Source: Luteibacter yeojuensis
Lineage (GTDB): Bacteria; Pseudomonadota; Gammaproteobacteria; Xanthomonadales; Rhodanobacteraceae
Assembly: GCF_011742875.1 (NCBI RefSeq)
Contig: NZ_JAAQTL010000001.1
Coordinates: 1,178,001 to 1,242,000 of the forward strand
Direction of reading: 5' to 3'
DNA length: 64,000 nucleotides
Part shown: positions 23,512-32,134 of the stretch, in pieces
Layout of the letters: every line of letters starts with the position of its first letter
How positions within the stretch are numbered: position 1 is the stretch's first letter
Program-made: the position numbers and the translations under genes
The notes under the pieces: model-generated
What the model was told of the DNA's origin: nothing
Database searches by the model: none
The model's input: the letters and a program-made list of their open reading frames with translations, nothing else

Positions 23512-25815
23512 TCATTCGCGCCAGTAGCGGTACGACGGACGACGCCATTCGCGCGTGACCGCCGGCGGAGACGCCGCGGGAAAGTCGATGCGTATCGCAC
23601 CGCTGCGTGCCGTCACATGGACGTCCGTGCCCATGGCGGCATGCCGGTCGACGATGGACGGATGCGGATGGCCGAAGCGATTCCGCCAGCCGGCCGATGC
23701 GATCGAAAGCGTCGGCCGCACCGCCGCCAGCCAGGAAGGATCGGACGAATGACGGCTACCGTGGTGGGCCATCGTCGTCACCGTCGGAAGCGGTGAGACG
23801 AGATCCACGGCATCCATGCGCCGTTCCGCCTGCTTGCCGATGTCCCCGGTAAGCAGGAGACGCCCCGCGCTGCCCTCGACGACGAGGACACAGGAGCGAT
23901 CGTTCGATGCCGTTTTCCTTCCGCGATCCTCGGGCAGCGCGACGACACGGAAGGAAACACCATCCCACGACCAGGATGCGCCGGCGATGCAAGGCGACGC
24001 GGCGAAGCCGAGGCGATGGGGCTCGCCCGACCATCGGGAGGCTTCCGGGTAGCGCCGCGCTACCGAGGCGGCGCCACCGGCGTGATCGTTGTCCCCGTGA
24101 CTGATCACGAGCCGGTCGACGGGCGCGATGCCGAGCGCCGCGATCGCGGGCAGCACGATACCGGCCCCCGCGTCGCTTCCGCCCGCGTACCTGGGTCCGG
24201 CGTCGTATACCAGCGTATGGGAGTGCGTGCGAACCAGCACCGCCAGCCCCTGCCCGACGTCCAGCACCCAGGCGCGAAAGGCGCCGGGCATGGGTGCTTC
24301 CCGCGGTGGCATGCCGAGTGGCAGGAAAAGCCATAGGCCATAACCGCGCAGGGGGACGCCGCGTGGCGCGAACAGCCATGCCGCACCGCATGTCGCCAGG
24401 AGCGTCGTCGCCAGTCCGCCCTCCGCGACGCCGAGGTTCGCCAACGGCCACGCCGCCATGCTTTCGAGCAGCCGCCACAGCCGGCCCAGCACCCACGCGG
24501 ACGGCACAAGGAACAGATCGGCCAGGAACGGCAGGCCGAGCGCTGCGCAGCCCGACAGCGTGAGCGGCACCACCACGAAACTCACCAGCGGTGCCGCGAG
24601 CAGGTTCGCGAAGAATCCGACCAGCGACGCGCTGCCGAAGAACCACAGGCACAGGGGAAGCAAGGCGATGCTCATCGCCGCCTGCGCACGCACAAGCTCT
24701 CCCAGCCAGCCGCGCCACCCCGCGGAGCGCGGAGCGACACACAGCGTCAGGAATCCCACGCCCGCGAAGGAGAGCCAGAAACCGGGAGAGAGCACCGCGA
24801 GGGGGTCCACCACGAGCACGCCGAGCACGGCGGCGGAAAGCAAGGTGGCGCCGCCTGCCGTGCGCCTGCCGATGGCGGCGAACACCACGACCGCGATCAT
24901 GAGCAGGCTGCGCACCGTCGGCAGGCCCATGCCTGCCAGCAGGCCATACGTTCCCGCCACCCCCAGTCCGAGCGCGGCCTGGGCGATCTGGCGAGGCAAC
25001 CTGAGCGCCAGCCATGGCAGCAGGCCGTAGAGAAGCCGGGCGAGCACGACGCCGCCTCCGGCCGCGACACCGATATGGAATCCGGAAATCGCCAGGAGAT
25101 GGGAGACACCCGTCGCCCTTGCCGTGTCCCAGTCGGCCGGATCGAAACCGCGCGTGTCGCCCACGGCGAGCGCCTTGACGATGCGCGCGTCGCGTTCGCC
25201 GAGGCGCGCGTCGAGCGTCTTCGCGATGCGGTGGCGCCAGCCGTCGACACAGGTGGAGGTGGACAACCGCTCGCTGGCGGAAGCGTCGCGCACATAGCCC
25301 GTCGCCACGATGCGACGCTGCAACGCGCCACGTTCCGTATCGGCCGGCCCCGGATTCAGCACGCCACGAGGCCGGCGCAGGCGCACGGTGAGCCGCCAGC
25401 GCTCGCACGGTCGCGGCGCCACGGCGCTGCGGTACCAGGTCAGTCGCAGGCGTCCGCGCGGTACGCCGCCGTCGCCTCGCCGCCCCTCCGGCTCGAACAC
25501 GAACGCGGTATCGGCGCCGCTGCGCCGTGGCAGGTCGACGACGCGTCCCGTGACGACGACATCCTCGCCGTTGCGCGACGCCGGCCACCGCGCCTGCATC
25601 GCGCAGGCGCCGTGCGTCGCTGCCCATGCCGCGAACAAGGCCATCGCGGCGAACCACCGGATGACGGAGCGCTTCCCCCGCCACAGGACGACGGCAGCGA
25701 TCGCGCATGCCGACGCGGATACCATCGGCGAAGGCAGCGATGCCAGCCCCTGCACCACCGTGCAGCCGACGAGGGCGGCGACGGCGACGGAAACGAGCGA
25801 AAAAGGAACGCGCAC
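23512..25815 (-). CDS. comEC: ComEC/Rec2 family DNA uptake channel
   Basis: ComEC carries single-stranded transforming DNA across the inner membrane. The 767-residue protein has an N-terminal DUF4131 domain with two membrane helices, the multi-helix Competence domain (ISGFHIGVAAGGGVVLARLLYGLLP onward, about 215-490), and a C-terminal metallo-beta-lactamase-like domain with HGDNDHAGG (about residue 567) and MAHHGSRHSS. All three expected domains are intact. It ends one base from the SRPBCC stop (convergent). In Pseudomonas and relatives comEC lies next to exbB; here 4.5 kb intervenes. Confidence 0.92.
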   Translation of the reverse strand: MRVPFSLVSVAVAALVGCTVVQGLASLPSPMVSASACAIAAVVLWRGKRSVIRWFAAMALFAAWAATHGACAMQARWPASRNGEDVVVTGRVVDLPRRSGADTAFVFEPEGRRGDGGVPRGRLRLTWYRSAVAPRPCERWRLTVRLRRPRGVLNPGPADTERGALQRRIVATGYVRDASASERLSTSTCVDGWRHRIAKTLDARLGERDARIVKALAVGDTRGFDPADWDTARATGVSHLLAISGFHIGVAAGGGVVLARLLYGLLPWLALRLPRQIAQAALGLGVAGTYGLLAGMGLPTVRSLLMIAVVVFAAIGRRTAGGATLLSAAVLGVLVVDPLAVLSPGFWLSFAGVGFLTLCVAPRSAGWRGWLGELVRAQAAMSIALLPLCLWFFGSASLVGFFANLLAAPLVSFVVVPLTLSGCAALGLPFLADLFLVPSAWVLGRLWRLLESMAAWPLANLGVAEGGLATTLLATCGAAWLFAPRGVPLRGYGLWLFLPLGMPPREAPMPGAFRAWVLDVGQGLAVLVRTHSHTLVYDAGPRYAGGSDAGAGIVLPAIAALGIAPVDRLVISHGDNDHAGGAASVARRYPEASRWSGEPHRLGFAASPCIAGASWSWDGVSFRVVALPEDRGRKTASNDRSCVLVVEGSAGRLLLTGDIGKQAERRMDAVDLVSPLPTVTTMAHHGSRHSSDPSWLAAVRPTLSIASAGWRNRFGHPHPSIVDRHAAMGTDVHVTARSGAIRIDFPAASPPAVTREWRRPSYRYWRE

Positions 25816-25936
25816 GAAGAGCGCCGCACGATGTGACGATAACGACGCTCAGCCTATGCGCAAGCGGCGCTCGCGCGGTTCGCGACGGCGTGTCGGCGCA
25901 GGGAGCCGTTTACGACGGGTCGACGCCGATGCGGCC

Positions 25937-26512
25937 TCAGTCGGTGGTGCTGCGGAACCGGCTGCGATCCCGTCCGGTGCCGGCCTGACGCACGCTGGGC
26001 GCCGCGCGCGGCGTGGCCGTGGGTGCCGGACGGTGATCGCCACCCCGGTCGCCGCCGCCATGCCAGCCACCGGACGGCCGGTTGCCGCCGCCCTGCCAGT
26101 TGCCGGGGCGGTGATCGTCGCGATCCGGGCGGTTGTCGCCGCGCCAGCCGCCGCGGCCGCCGTCGCCATGCCAGTTGCCGCCGGAATGGCGGTCGTTATC
26201 GTGGCGGTCGTGCCAGTCGCCCCGCGGCGGTGGACGGCCATGCCAGTCACCGCCGCGACGGTCATAGCGCCGGCCGTCGTATCGGTCGTACCAGACGGTA
26301 CCGACGCTCAGGCTCGAATAGCAGCAGGCCGGGCCGTAATCGTAGTAGCGATACCCTGGCGAATAGGCACCCGGGGATACCACGGTCTCTTCCCCGTAGT
26401 AGGCGTCCGCGCCGGTGCCGTTGCGGACGTAGCCGTAATCCGGGTCGTAATAGCATCCGGCGAGCGGCAGGCAGGCGGCCACCGCCAGGAGAAGCGAGTG
26501 CGCTCGACGCAT
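25937..26512 (-). CDS. His/Gly/Arg-rich lipoprotein of unknown function
   Basis: A 191-residue lipoprotein (signal MRRAHSLLLAVAACLPLAGC). A Tyr-rich part (YYDPDYGYVRNG... YRYYDYGPACCYSSLS) is followed by about 100 residues of low complexity built from GGDWHGR, GDWHDRHD, GGNWHGD and GGWHGGGDRGG units, which are very rich in Gly, Asp, His, Arg and Trp. The ATG at 26512 has GGAGA 8 bases upstream; the frame extends to 26608 but that part crosses a terminator hairpin. The His/Asp units could bind metal or polyanions. No family is recognised. Confidence 0.75.
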   Translation of the reverse strand: MRRAHSLLLAVAACLPLAGCYYDPDYGYVRNGTGADAYYGEETVVSPGAYSPGYRYYDYGPACCYSSLSVGTVWYDRYDGRRYDRRGGDWHGRPPPRGDWHDRHDNDRHSGGNWHGDGGRGGWRGDNRPDRDDHRPGNWQGGGNRPSGGWHGGGDRGGDHRPAPTATPRAAPSVRQAGTGRDRSRFRSTTD

Positions 26513-26569
26513 GGGGAAATTCTCCGTGGGGACGATTCGACACTGCGCTTGTCCGATTGAACGGCCGCT

Positions 26570-26596
26570 AAAAAGAAAAGGCCGCCCGAGGCGGCC
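26570..26596 (-). terminator. Rho-independent terminator of the histone-like gene
   Basis: Stem GGCCGCC (26580-26586) and GGCGGCC (26590-26596) with a 3-base loop, followed on the minus strand by TTTTCTTTTT (26579-26570). It lies 25 bases beyond the stop of the Lys/Ala-rich gene. Confidence 0.85.
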
Positions 26597-26621
26597 CTTT
26601 CCTTTCATTCAGTTTTCACGC

Positions 26622-27488
26622 TCAACCCTTGGCTTTCTGCTGGTCGCCACGCTCGTGCGCCATGTTCGGCTGGCTGGCTTCCGGCGACGGAGCCTTCGGG
26701 GCGGGATGGGACCCGCTGCCCGGCACCGCGTCCGGCGTACCGGCGGCATGCTGGTCGCCGGTGGGCCAATTCGGCCCCTGGCGATCGCGTTCGCGCTTTG
26801 CATCCAGCAGGGCCTGGATGTGCGCGACGGCTTCTTCCTGGGTGATGTGCTGTACCGGCGGCTCGTTGCCGGTATCGGACGTCGCGGCCCGTACCGGCTT
26901 CGGCTTCTTCGCCACCGGCGCGGTCCTGGGCTTCGTTGCCGGCCTGCTGGCGACCGGCGCGGCGACGGGCTTCTTCGCCGGTGCCGCGGCGACCTTGCGT
27001 GCCGGTGCCTTGCGCGTGGCGGTCGTGCCGGCCGTCTTGCGCGAGGCCACCTTGGACGCGGGGGCCTTCTTCGCCGCAGTCTTGCGAACCGGGGCCTTCC
27101 GGGTCGCCGTCTTTCGCGTGGAGGCCTTCTTTGCCGTAGCGCGCTTCACGGCCGCCTTCTTCGCGGTCGTCTTCCGGACAGCCGCCTTCTTCGCAGGGCT
27201 GCGCTTCGCGGCGGTTTTTTTCGCGGCGACCCGTTTCGCCGCCGCTTTCCGTACCGGCTTCCGTGCGGCAGCCTTCTTCGCCGAGGACTTCTTCACGGAG
27301 GCCCTCTTCGCGACCGGGCGCGCGCTCTTGCGTGCGGTCTTCCTTGCGGTTTTCTTCGCCGCGACCTTCCTGGTCGCCGCCTTCTTCGTCGAAGCCTTCT
27401 TCGTCGAAGCCCTCTTCGAGGCGGTCTTCTTCGTTGCCGTCTTTCGTGCCGCGGACTTCTTCGCGGCGGACTTTCGGGTCGTAGCCAT
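26622..27488 (-). CDS. Histone H1-like Lys/Ala-rich DNA-binding protein
   Basis: A 288-residue protein whose first 200 residues are near-periodic Lys/Ala/Arg/Thr units (KSAAKK, RKTATKK, AAKKTA), as in AlgP, BpH1 and Hc-type proteins that compact DNA. The last 90 residues are different: a short amphipathic helix (ITQEEAVAHIQALLDAKRERDRQ) and a Pro/Gly/Ser-rich acidic-neutral tail. The ATG at 27488 has AGGAGG 9 bases upstream; an in-frame GTG-type extension to 27563 is less likely. The tandem codons make this region prone to length variation. The gap upstream (27489-27655) shows no feature. Confidence 0.85.
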   Translation of the reverse strand: MATTRKSAAKKSAARKTATKKTASKRASTKKASTKKAATRKVAAKKTARKTARKSARPVAKRASVKKSSAKKAAARKPVRKAAAKRVAAKKTAAKRSPAKKAAVRKTTAKKAAVKRATAKKASTRKTATRKAPVRKTAAKKAPASKVASRKTAGTTATRKAPARKVAAAPAKKPVAAPVASRPATKPRTAPVAKKPKPVRAATSDTGNEPPVQHITQEEAVAHIQALLDAKRERDRQGPNWPTGDQHAAGTPDAVPGSGSHPAPKAPSPEASQPNMAHERGDQQKAKG

Positions 27489-27655
27489 GCGCTCATTCCT
27501 CCTGCGGTAGTAGCCGACGCGAACCGCCCCCCAGGGGAAACTCGCGTGCATGCCGGACGACAATCTAGGCTCGGCTTTTCGTTCCGGTCGTACGCATGAT
27601 GTAACAGCTGCCGTCCGAAGTCACATATAAATCGTTCGGAATAGTCAGGTTGCCA

Positions 27656-28261
27656 TCAGAAAAGTCGCGGCTGCGACAGCGACGCGATGAAGTTCAGCAA
27701 CACGCCGGGGCGCAACGCGATGGTGAAGAGCACGCCATAGAGCGCGCCCCACAAGTGCGCGCTGTGATTGACGTTGTCGCCACCGCGCTTGTCCATGTAG
27801 ACCGAGTACACGACGAACAGCACGCCATAGAGGATGGCCGGCATGGGCACGACGATGAGGTAGATCTTCGCCCACGGCGCCAGCAGGATGAATGCGAACA
27901 GGATCGCCGAGACCGCCCCGGAAGCGCCCAGGCTGCGATATCCCGCGTTGCGCCGGTTGGCCAGGTACGAGGGCAGGATCGAGAACACCAGCGCGCCGAT
28001 GTAGAAGGTGAGGAAACCCAGCGGCCCCATCTCCATCGTGAAGAACTGTTCCATGATCCGGCCGGCGAAATACAGCGAGATCATGTTGAAGAACAGGTGG
28101 CCGCCGTCGGCATGGACCAACCCGTAGGTCACGAGCCGGTAATACTCGCGGCTGCGACTGAGGGCGGGAGGCCAGAGGATGAGGTCGTCCATCAGGCGAT
28201 GGTTGCGGAAAGCGACGATCGAGACCACACAGGTCGCGAGGATGATGAGCAGCGTGATCAT
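27656..28261 (-). CDS. Rhomboid family intramembrane serine protease
   Basis: A 201-residue polytopic membrane protease. HADGGHLFFNMISLYFAG matches the rhomboid H..xN region, SLGASGAVSAILFAFILL carries the GASG catalytic Ser, and VNHSAHLWGALYG carries the catalytic His. Six membrane segments are present. The frame is open to 28384, but the ATG at 28261 starts immediately before the first helix. Cleaves within membranes of unidentified substrates. Confidence 0.9.
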   Translation of the reverse strand: MITLLIILATCVVSIVAFRNHRLMDDLILWPPALSRSREYYRLVTYGLVHADGGHLFFNMISLYFAGRIMEQFFTMEMGPLGFLTFYIGALVFSILPSYLANRRNAGYRSLGASGAVSAILFAFILLAPWAKIYLIVVPMPAILYGVLFVVYSVYMDKRGGDNVNHSAHLWGALYGVLFTIALRPGVLLNFIASLSQPRLF

Positions 28262-28386
28262 GCCTTGAAACAGCGTCCTTACACATCGAGCCAGCGCGCA
28301 TCTTGGCGTTATCCCGGGACGTTGTCGAATGCCGTCCGTCCTCCGCGCGGCTATCATGTCGGCTTCCCTGTCCCCCGGTTCCACCG

Positions 28387-29262
28387 ATGTCCCCCATCCG
28401 TTACAAGCAGCTCGACGTCTTCGCCGCCCGTCATGGCGGCGGCAATCCCCTCGGCGTGGTGGTCGACGCAGAGGGCTGGTCCGATGCGCGCATGCAGCGC
28501 TTCGCCCACTGGACCAACCTGGTCGAAACCACCTTCCTGATGCCCCCGCGCGCCGCGGGCGCCGGTTACCTGGCGCGCATCTTCACCCCCACCAAAGAGA
28601 TCCCGTTCGCGGGGCACCCGACCATCGGCAGCGCGCACGCGGCCCTCGACGCCGGCCTGGTGACGCCCGATGCCGCCGGCATCGTGTGGCAGGAATGCGG
28701 CGCGGGCGTGCTGCCCATCCGCGTGGAAGGCAGCGGCCAGGCGCGCGAACTGTTCGTGCAGGCGCCCAAGGCGCGCATCGTCGGCGATGCCTCCTGCGCC
28801 GGCGAGACCCTTTCCGCGGTGCTCTACGGCGTGAGGTTGGGCGCGCTCGCTCCAGCCTGTGTCGAGGGCGGCCGCCGGTGGTGGATCGCCGAGTTCGCCG
28901 ACGAGGCCGAGCTGCGTGGCTGGCATCCGGACCACGCGGCGATCCGCGCCCTCGCCATCGCCACCGATACGCTCGGCCTCTGCGTGTTCGCGCGCTCCGC
29001 GGAAGGCCTGGCCGTGCGTGCCTTCCCCGCGGGGGTCGGCATCGTCGAAGACCCCGCCTCCGGCGCCGCGAACGGCCTGATCGCCGCCTATCTCGCGGAG
29101 CGCGATACCACCGGCACGCTCGCAAAAGGTTACGTCGTGAGCCAGGGCCGCGAAGTAGGCCACGATGCGCGCATCATCATCCGCATCGACGGCGGCGCCG
29201 TATGGGTCGGGGGGCGGACGAACACCATCATCGACGGCTCGGTGGACTGGCGGGACCTCTAG
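28387..29262 (+). CDS. PhzF family isomerase
   Basis: A 291-residue member of the diaminopimelate epimerase-like fold. It shows [11 protein letters not shown] near the N-terminus, Glu47 in the NLVETTF motif (the PhzF catalytic Glu position), [19 protein letters not shown] and [17 protein letters not shown]. No other phenazine gene is present, so the physiological substrate is unknown; most genomic PhzF homologues are unassigned. The ATG at 28387 is chosen because the domain starts there; the frame is open to 28303. Confidence 0.9.
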   Translation: MSPIRYKQLDVFAARHGGGNPLGVVVDAEGWSDARMQRFAHWTNLVETTFLMPPRAAGAGYLARIFTPTKEIPFAGHPTIGSAHAALDAGLVTPDAAGIVWQECGAGVLPIRVEGSGQARELFVQAPKARIVGDASCAGETLSAVLYGVRLGALAPACVEGGRRWWIAEFADEAELRGWHPDHAAIRALAIATDTLGLCVFARSAEGLAVRAFPAGVGIVEDPASGAANGLIAAYLAERDTTGTLAKGYVVSQGREVGHDARIIIRIDGGAVWVGGRTNTIIDGSVDWRDL

Positions 29263-29302
29263 GGGTCCTCCGATCGTTAATCTCATCGCGAGGTCCCCAA
29301 GC

Positions 29303-29758
29303 ATGCGGATCTGGGTCGACGCCGACGCCTGCCCCAACGTCATCAAGGACATCCTCTTCCGCGCCGCCGAGCGCGAGCAGGTCGAGGTGACCCTGGTGGC
29401 GAACCAGTGGATCCGCACGCCGCCCTCGCGCTTCGTCCGCGCCATCCAGGTGCCCGGCGGCTTCGACGTGGCCGACGACGAGATCGTCCGCCGCCTGGAA
29501 GCGGGCGACCTGGTGGTGACCCAGGATATTCCGCTCGCCTCCTTCGCCATCGAGAAAGGCGCCCTCGCGCTGCATCCGCGAGGCGAGATGTTCACGAAGG
29601 ACACCATCGCGGCACGGCTCTCGATGCGCAATTTCATGGAGGAGCTGCGCGGTGCCGGCGTGGATACCGGCGGGCCGGCGGCGATGCATCCGCGCGACCG
29701 GCAGGCGTTTGCCAATGAGCTGGACAAGTGGCTGGCCCGGCGGAAGAAGCTCTTGTAG
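29303..29758 (+). CDS. YaiI/YqxD family protein (UPF0178, DUF188)
   Basis: A 151-residue NYN/PIN-like domain protein: [22 protein letters not shown], then [43 protein letters not shown] and [12 protein letters not shown]. The conserved Asp residues suggest a metal-dependent nuclease fold, but no activity is established. The TAG stop is formed by the GTAGGAG arm of a REP element. The frame is open upstream to 29165, but the family always begins at the [11 protein letters not shown] motif. Confidence 0.9.
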   Translation: MRIWVDADACPNVIKDILFRAAEREQVEVTLVANQWIRTPPSRFVRAIQVPGGFDVADDEIVRRLEAGDLVVTQDIPLASFAIEKGALALHPRGEMFTKDTIAARLSMRNFMEELRGAGVDTGGPAAMHPRDRQAFANELDKWLARRKKLL

Positions 29759-29830
29759 GAGCCGCTATAGCGGCGAGAGCACTCTTGCGGCCTCGTGGCG
29801 AGCTTTCCTCGCCGCTATAGCGGCTCCTAC
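29755..29830. repeat. REP-like palindromic repeat (copy 3)
   Basis: GTAGGAGCCGCTATAGCGGC on the left and GCCGCTATAGCGGCTCCTAC on the right, an almost perfect inverted pair 76 bases long. The left end provides the stop codon of the YaiI-like gene, and the right end lies 9 bases from the stop of the convergent hydrolase gene. Confidence 0.88.
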
Positions 29831-29839
29831 AGCTTGCGG

Positions 29840-30697
29840 CTAGGCGCCGGGGATCTCGTCCAGGCGCAGGGTGAGGCACTTGGCGGCACCGCCGGACTTG
29901 ATGAACTCGTCCAGCGCCACTTCCACCACCATGAAACCGGCAGCTTCCAGCCGCTCGCGCAATGCCCCGCTGGCCCGGTTGAGGATCACGACACGGCCGA
30001 GGTTAACGGCGTTGCAGGCGAAATCGAGCGCATCGCGCTCGCGCACGGGGATGCGCAGTCCCGGCGGCACATGCGTCTCGATCAAGGCGAGCGCAGGGGG
30101 ATCGAACGCGCCGGGAAAATACAGGAGATACCCGTTCGCCAACGGGCAGAAGCAGGTGTCCAGGTGGTAGAAGCGCGGGTCGGAAAGCTTGACCGGCAGC
30201 ACTTCGATATCGAGCAGGCGGGCCAGTTCCGGGGCGGCCTCGGCATCCGAGCGGTGACCGTGGCCCATCCACAGGCGCCGGGCGACCCCGCGATCGAACA
30301 GCGCATCGCCCGCACCTTCGAAGAACATGCCCTCGGGCAGGTCCACGATGTCGAAGCCGTGGCGGGCGAACCAGTCGCGGTCGTGGGCCTCTTCGCCCTG
30401 CCGTTCGGCGTAGCGAAAACGGCTCGGTACGAAGGCGTTACCGAAGACCAGGCCCGCGTTGGCGGTGAACGACATGTCCGGCAGGCCTTCCGCCGGCGGC
30501 TGCAGGGCCACGTCGGCGTGCCGGGAGACCGTATCGCGCAGTGCGTCCCACTGGCGGCGGGCGCGCTCGCTGGTGGTGTCATGGACGTGGTCGGTCATCC
30601 ATGGATTGATGACGTAGCTGACCTCGAAGAACGTGGGTGCGCACATCAACAGCCGGGGCACGGTGCGCTCGATCATCGGGGACGTCGTTTCTGCCAT
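29840..30697 (-). CDS. DDAH-like amidinotransferase-family hydrolase
   Basis: A 285-residue pentein-fold enzyme. The candidate catalytic set is Glu127 in FFEGAGDAL, His178 in FYHLDTCFCPL, and Cys274 in SGGAAKCLTL; MSFTANAGLVFGN is the N-terminal substrate loop. Such enzymes hydrolyse guanidino groups of arginine, dimethylarginine or the ureido group of citrulline. The sequence does not decide which. No arginine-pathway genes are adjacent. Confidence 0.85.
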   Translation of the reverse strand: MAETTSPMIERTVPRLLMCAPTFFEVSYVINPWMTDHVHDTTSERARRQWDALRDTVSRHADVALQPPAEGLPDMSFTANAGLVFGNAFVPSRFRYAERQGEEAHDRDWFARHGFDIVDLPEGMFFEGAGDALFDRGVARRLWMGHGHRSDAEAAPELARLLDIEVLPVKLSDPRFYHLDTCFCPLANGYLLYFPGAFDPPALALIETHVPPGLRIPVRERDALDFACNAVNLGRVVILNRASGALRERLEAAGFMVVEVALDEFIKSGGAAKCLTLRLDEIPGA

Positions 30698-30759
30698 GGA
30701 CGGCGTGCGCCTGTATGAGATGACGAGGCCCGATCATGGCAGAAACCCGCGACATTCCG

Positions 30760-31041
30760 TCAGTGCAGCCTGTCACAGATATGGCTGACGGTCTCGGCGG
30801 AAAAATGCAGCTCCTTCAGGGCTTCCTCGAGCGATTCGCGCGAGTTCGCTTCGCTTTCGACCTGTTCGCCGGCGCTGCTCGGCGACACGTGCACGAAGGT
30901 TCTCCCGTCCTGGTAGGCGATGCCCTCATCGTGGACGTTCTGCTTCGTGAGCACCTTGAACGTCCCGTCGCCCGACTCCCTCACCGTGATCGAGCGGCCT
31001 TCGTGCTGGCCCTCGTACACTGTTTTCCAGCTTGCCGTCAT
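30760..31041 (-). CDS. Hypothetical 93-residue acidic protein
   Basis: No family is recognised. The start at 31041 (MTASWKTVYEG) is preferred over 31065, as the extension MCDTRADA is unconvincing. The sequence reads as a small beta-rich domain (KTVYEGQHEGRSITVRESGDGTFKVLTKQ) followed by a helix rich in Glu (ESEANSRESLEEALKELH). No signal peptide or membrane segment. Codon pattern is typical of neighbours, which supports it being real. Confidence 0.65.
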   Translation of the reverse strand: MTASWKTVYEGQHEGRSITVRESGDGTFKVLTKQNVHDEGIAYQDGRTFVHVSPSSAGEQVESEANSRESLEEALKELHFSAETVSHICDRLH

Positions 31042-31141
31042 AGCGTCCGCCCTCGTGTCGCACACAGCGTGCGGCCCGATTGTGGCCGATGCCGGGGACT
31101 AGCGATTGTGAAGAAGCGCCTCACGACCGCCGCCGATCCCT

Positions 31142-31217
31142 GCAGAAGCCGCTATAGCGGCGAGAGGAGTCTCGCCGCGGCGCCGCGAGGTTTTCTCGCC
31201 GCTATAGCGGCTCCTAC
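31142..31217. repeat. REP-like palindromic repeat (copy 4)
   Basis: Arms GCAGAAGCCGCTATAGCGGC and GCCGCTATAGCGGCTCCTAC flank a 37-base centre. It lies between the 93-residue gene and the stop of the dehydrogenase gene, in a 190-base gap without any other feature. Confidence 0.85.
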
Positions 31218-31232
31218 AGAAACCGGCCGGCT

Positions 31233-32120
31233 TTAGACGAGGCCAGCCCTTTGCGCGGCCACTTTCGCCAGCGCCGACCAGTCCAGGTCGCCCTCTCCTG
31301 CCGCGAGGGCCTCCAGCAGCGTGTCGTGCAACACGCTGGCGAAGGGCATGGGCACCCGCTCCGCCTCGGCGGCCGCGCGAGCCAGACCGATGTCCTTGAA
31401 TCCCAGGCTCATCTTGAAGCCGGCGGGAGCGTAGTTCTCCTCCGCGATCAGGCCGCCATAGGTCTTGAATACCGGCGAGGCGAACAGCGAGCCGGACATC
31501 ACCTCGAGGAAATCCTTCGCCGGCACGCCATGCGCACGGACGAGCGCGGAGGCTTCGGCCATGCTCTCTATCGCCGCACCGATGAGGAAGTTGCCGCCGA
31601 TCTTGACGATGTTGGCGCGCGCCGGGTCGTCGCCCATCGGCCACACCTTTCCGGCCAGCGGTTGGAGCAAGGGCAGCACTTTCGCCATCGCCTCCGGCTT
31701 GCCCGCGGCGACGATGTTGAGTTCGCCTGCGGCGGCCACGGCCGGGCGGCCGAAGACCGGGGCGGCGACGTAGCCCACCCCGCGCCGGTCGTGCGCCTCG
31801 GCCAGTTCCCGCGCCAGCGCTACCGAAATGGTCGCGTGGTTCACGTGCACAGCGCCCTTGGGCAAGGCATCGAGCACGCCGCCGTCGAGGATCGCATCGC
31901 GTACGGCGGCGTCGTTCGCCAGCATGCTGTGCAGCACCTCGACACCCGCGGCGGCGGCGCTCGCGCTCTCCGCCACGGTGGCGCCCTGCGCCGCCAGCGG
32001 CCGCGCCGCCTCCGGCGAGCGGTTCCAGACCGTGACCGCATGGCCGGCCTCCACCAGGTTCGCGGCCATGCCGGCGCCCATGCTGCCCAGACCGATGAAA
32101 CCGATACGTACGCTACCCAT
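31233..32120 (-). CDS. NAD(P)-dependent beta-hydroxyacid dehydrogenase (GarR/HIBADH/glyoxylate reductase type)
   Basis: A 295-residue enzyme with Rossmann signature GFIGLGSMGAGMAANL at the N-terminus, substrate-binding loop VNHATISVALARELAE, and catalytic Lys in NIVKIGGNFLIGAAIESMAEA. Typical substrates are 3-hydroxyisobutyrate, tartronate semialdehyde or succinic semialdehyde. The usual DxST of the substrate loop reads NHAT, so the substrate is uncertain. The ATG at 32120 has GGAG 6 bases upstream; the frame is open to 32177. It follows the flavoprotein gene by 14 bases. Confidence 0.88.
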   Translation of the reverse strand: MGSVRIGFIGLGSMGAGMAANLVEAGHAVTVWNRSPEAARPLAAQGATVAESASAAAAGVEVLHSMLANDAAVRDAILDGGVLDALPKGAVHVNHATISVALARELAEAHDRRGVGYVAAPVFGRPAVAAAGELNIVAAGKPEAMAKVLPLLQPLAGKVWPMGDDPARANIVKIGGNFLIGAAIESMAEASALVRAHGVPAKDFLEVMSGSLFASPVFKTYGGLIAEENYAPAGFKMSLGFKDIGLARAAAEAERVPMPFASVLHDTLLEALAAGEGDLDWSALAKVAAQRAGLV

Positions 32121-32134
32121 CGCTCGCTCCACGT

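Noticed and set aside
26609..27510. Plus-strand 293-codon frame (Phe/Ala-rich) opposite the histone-like gene
   Set aside because: It is the antisense image of Lys/Ala codon repeats; the minus-strand gene has a good ribosome binding site and a terminator.
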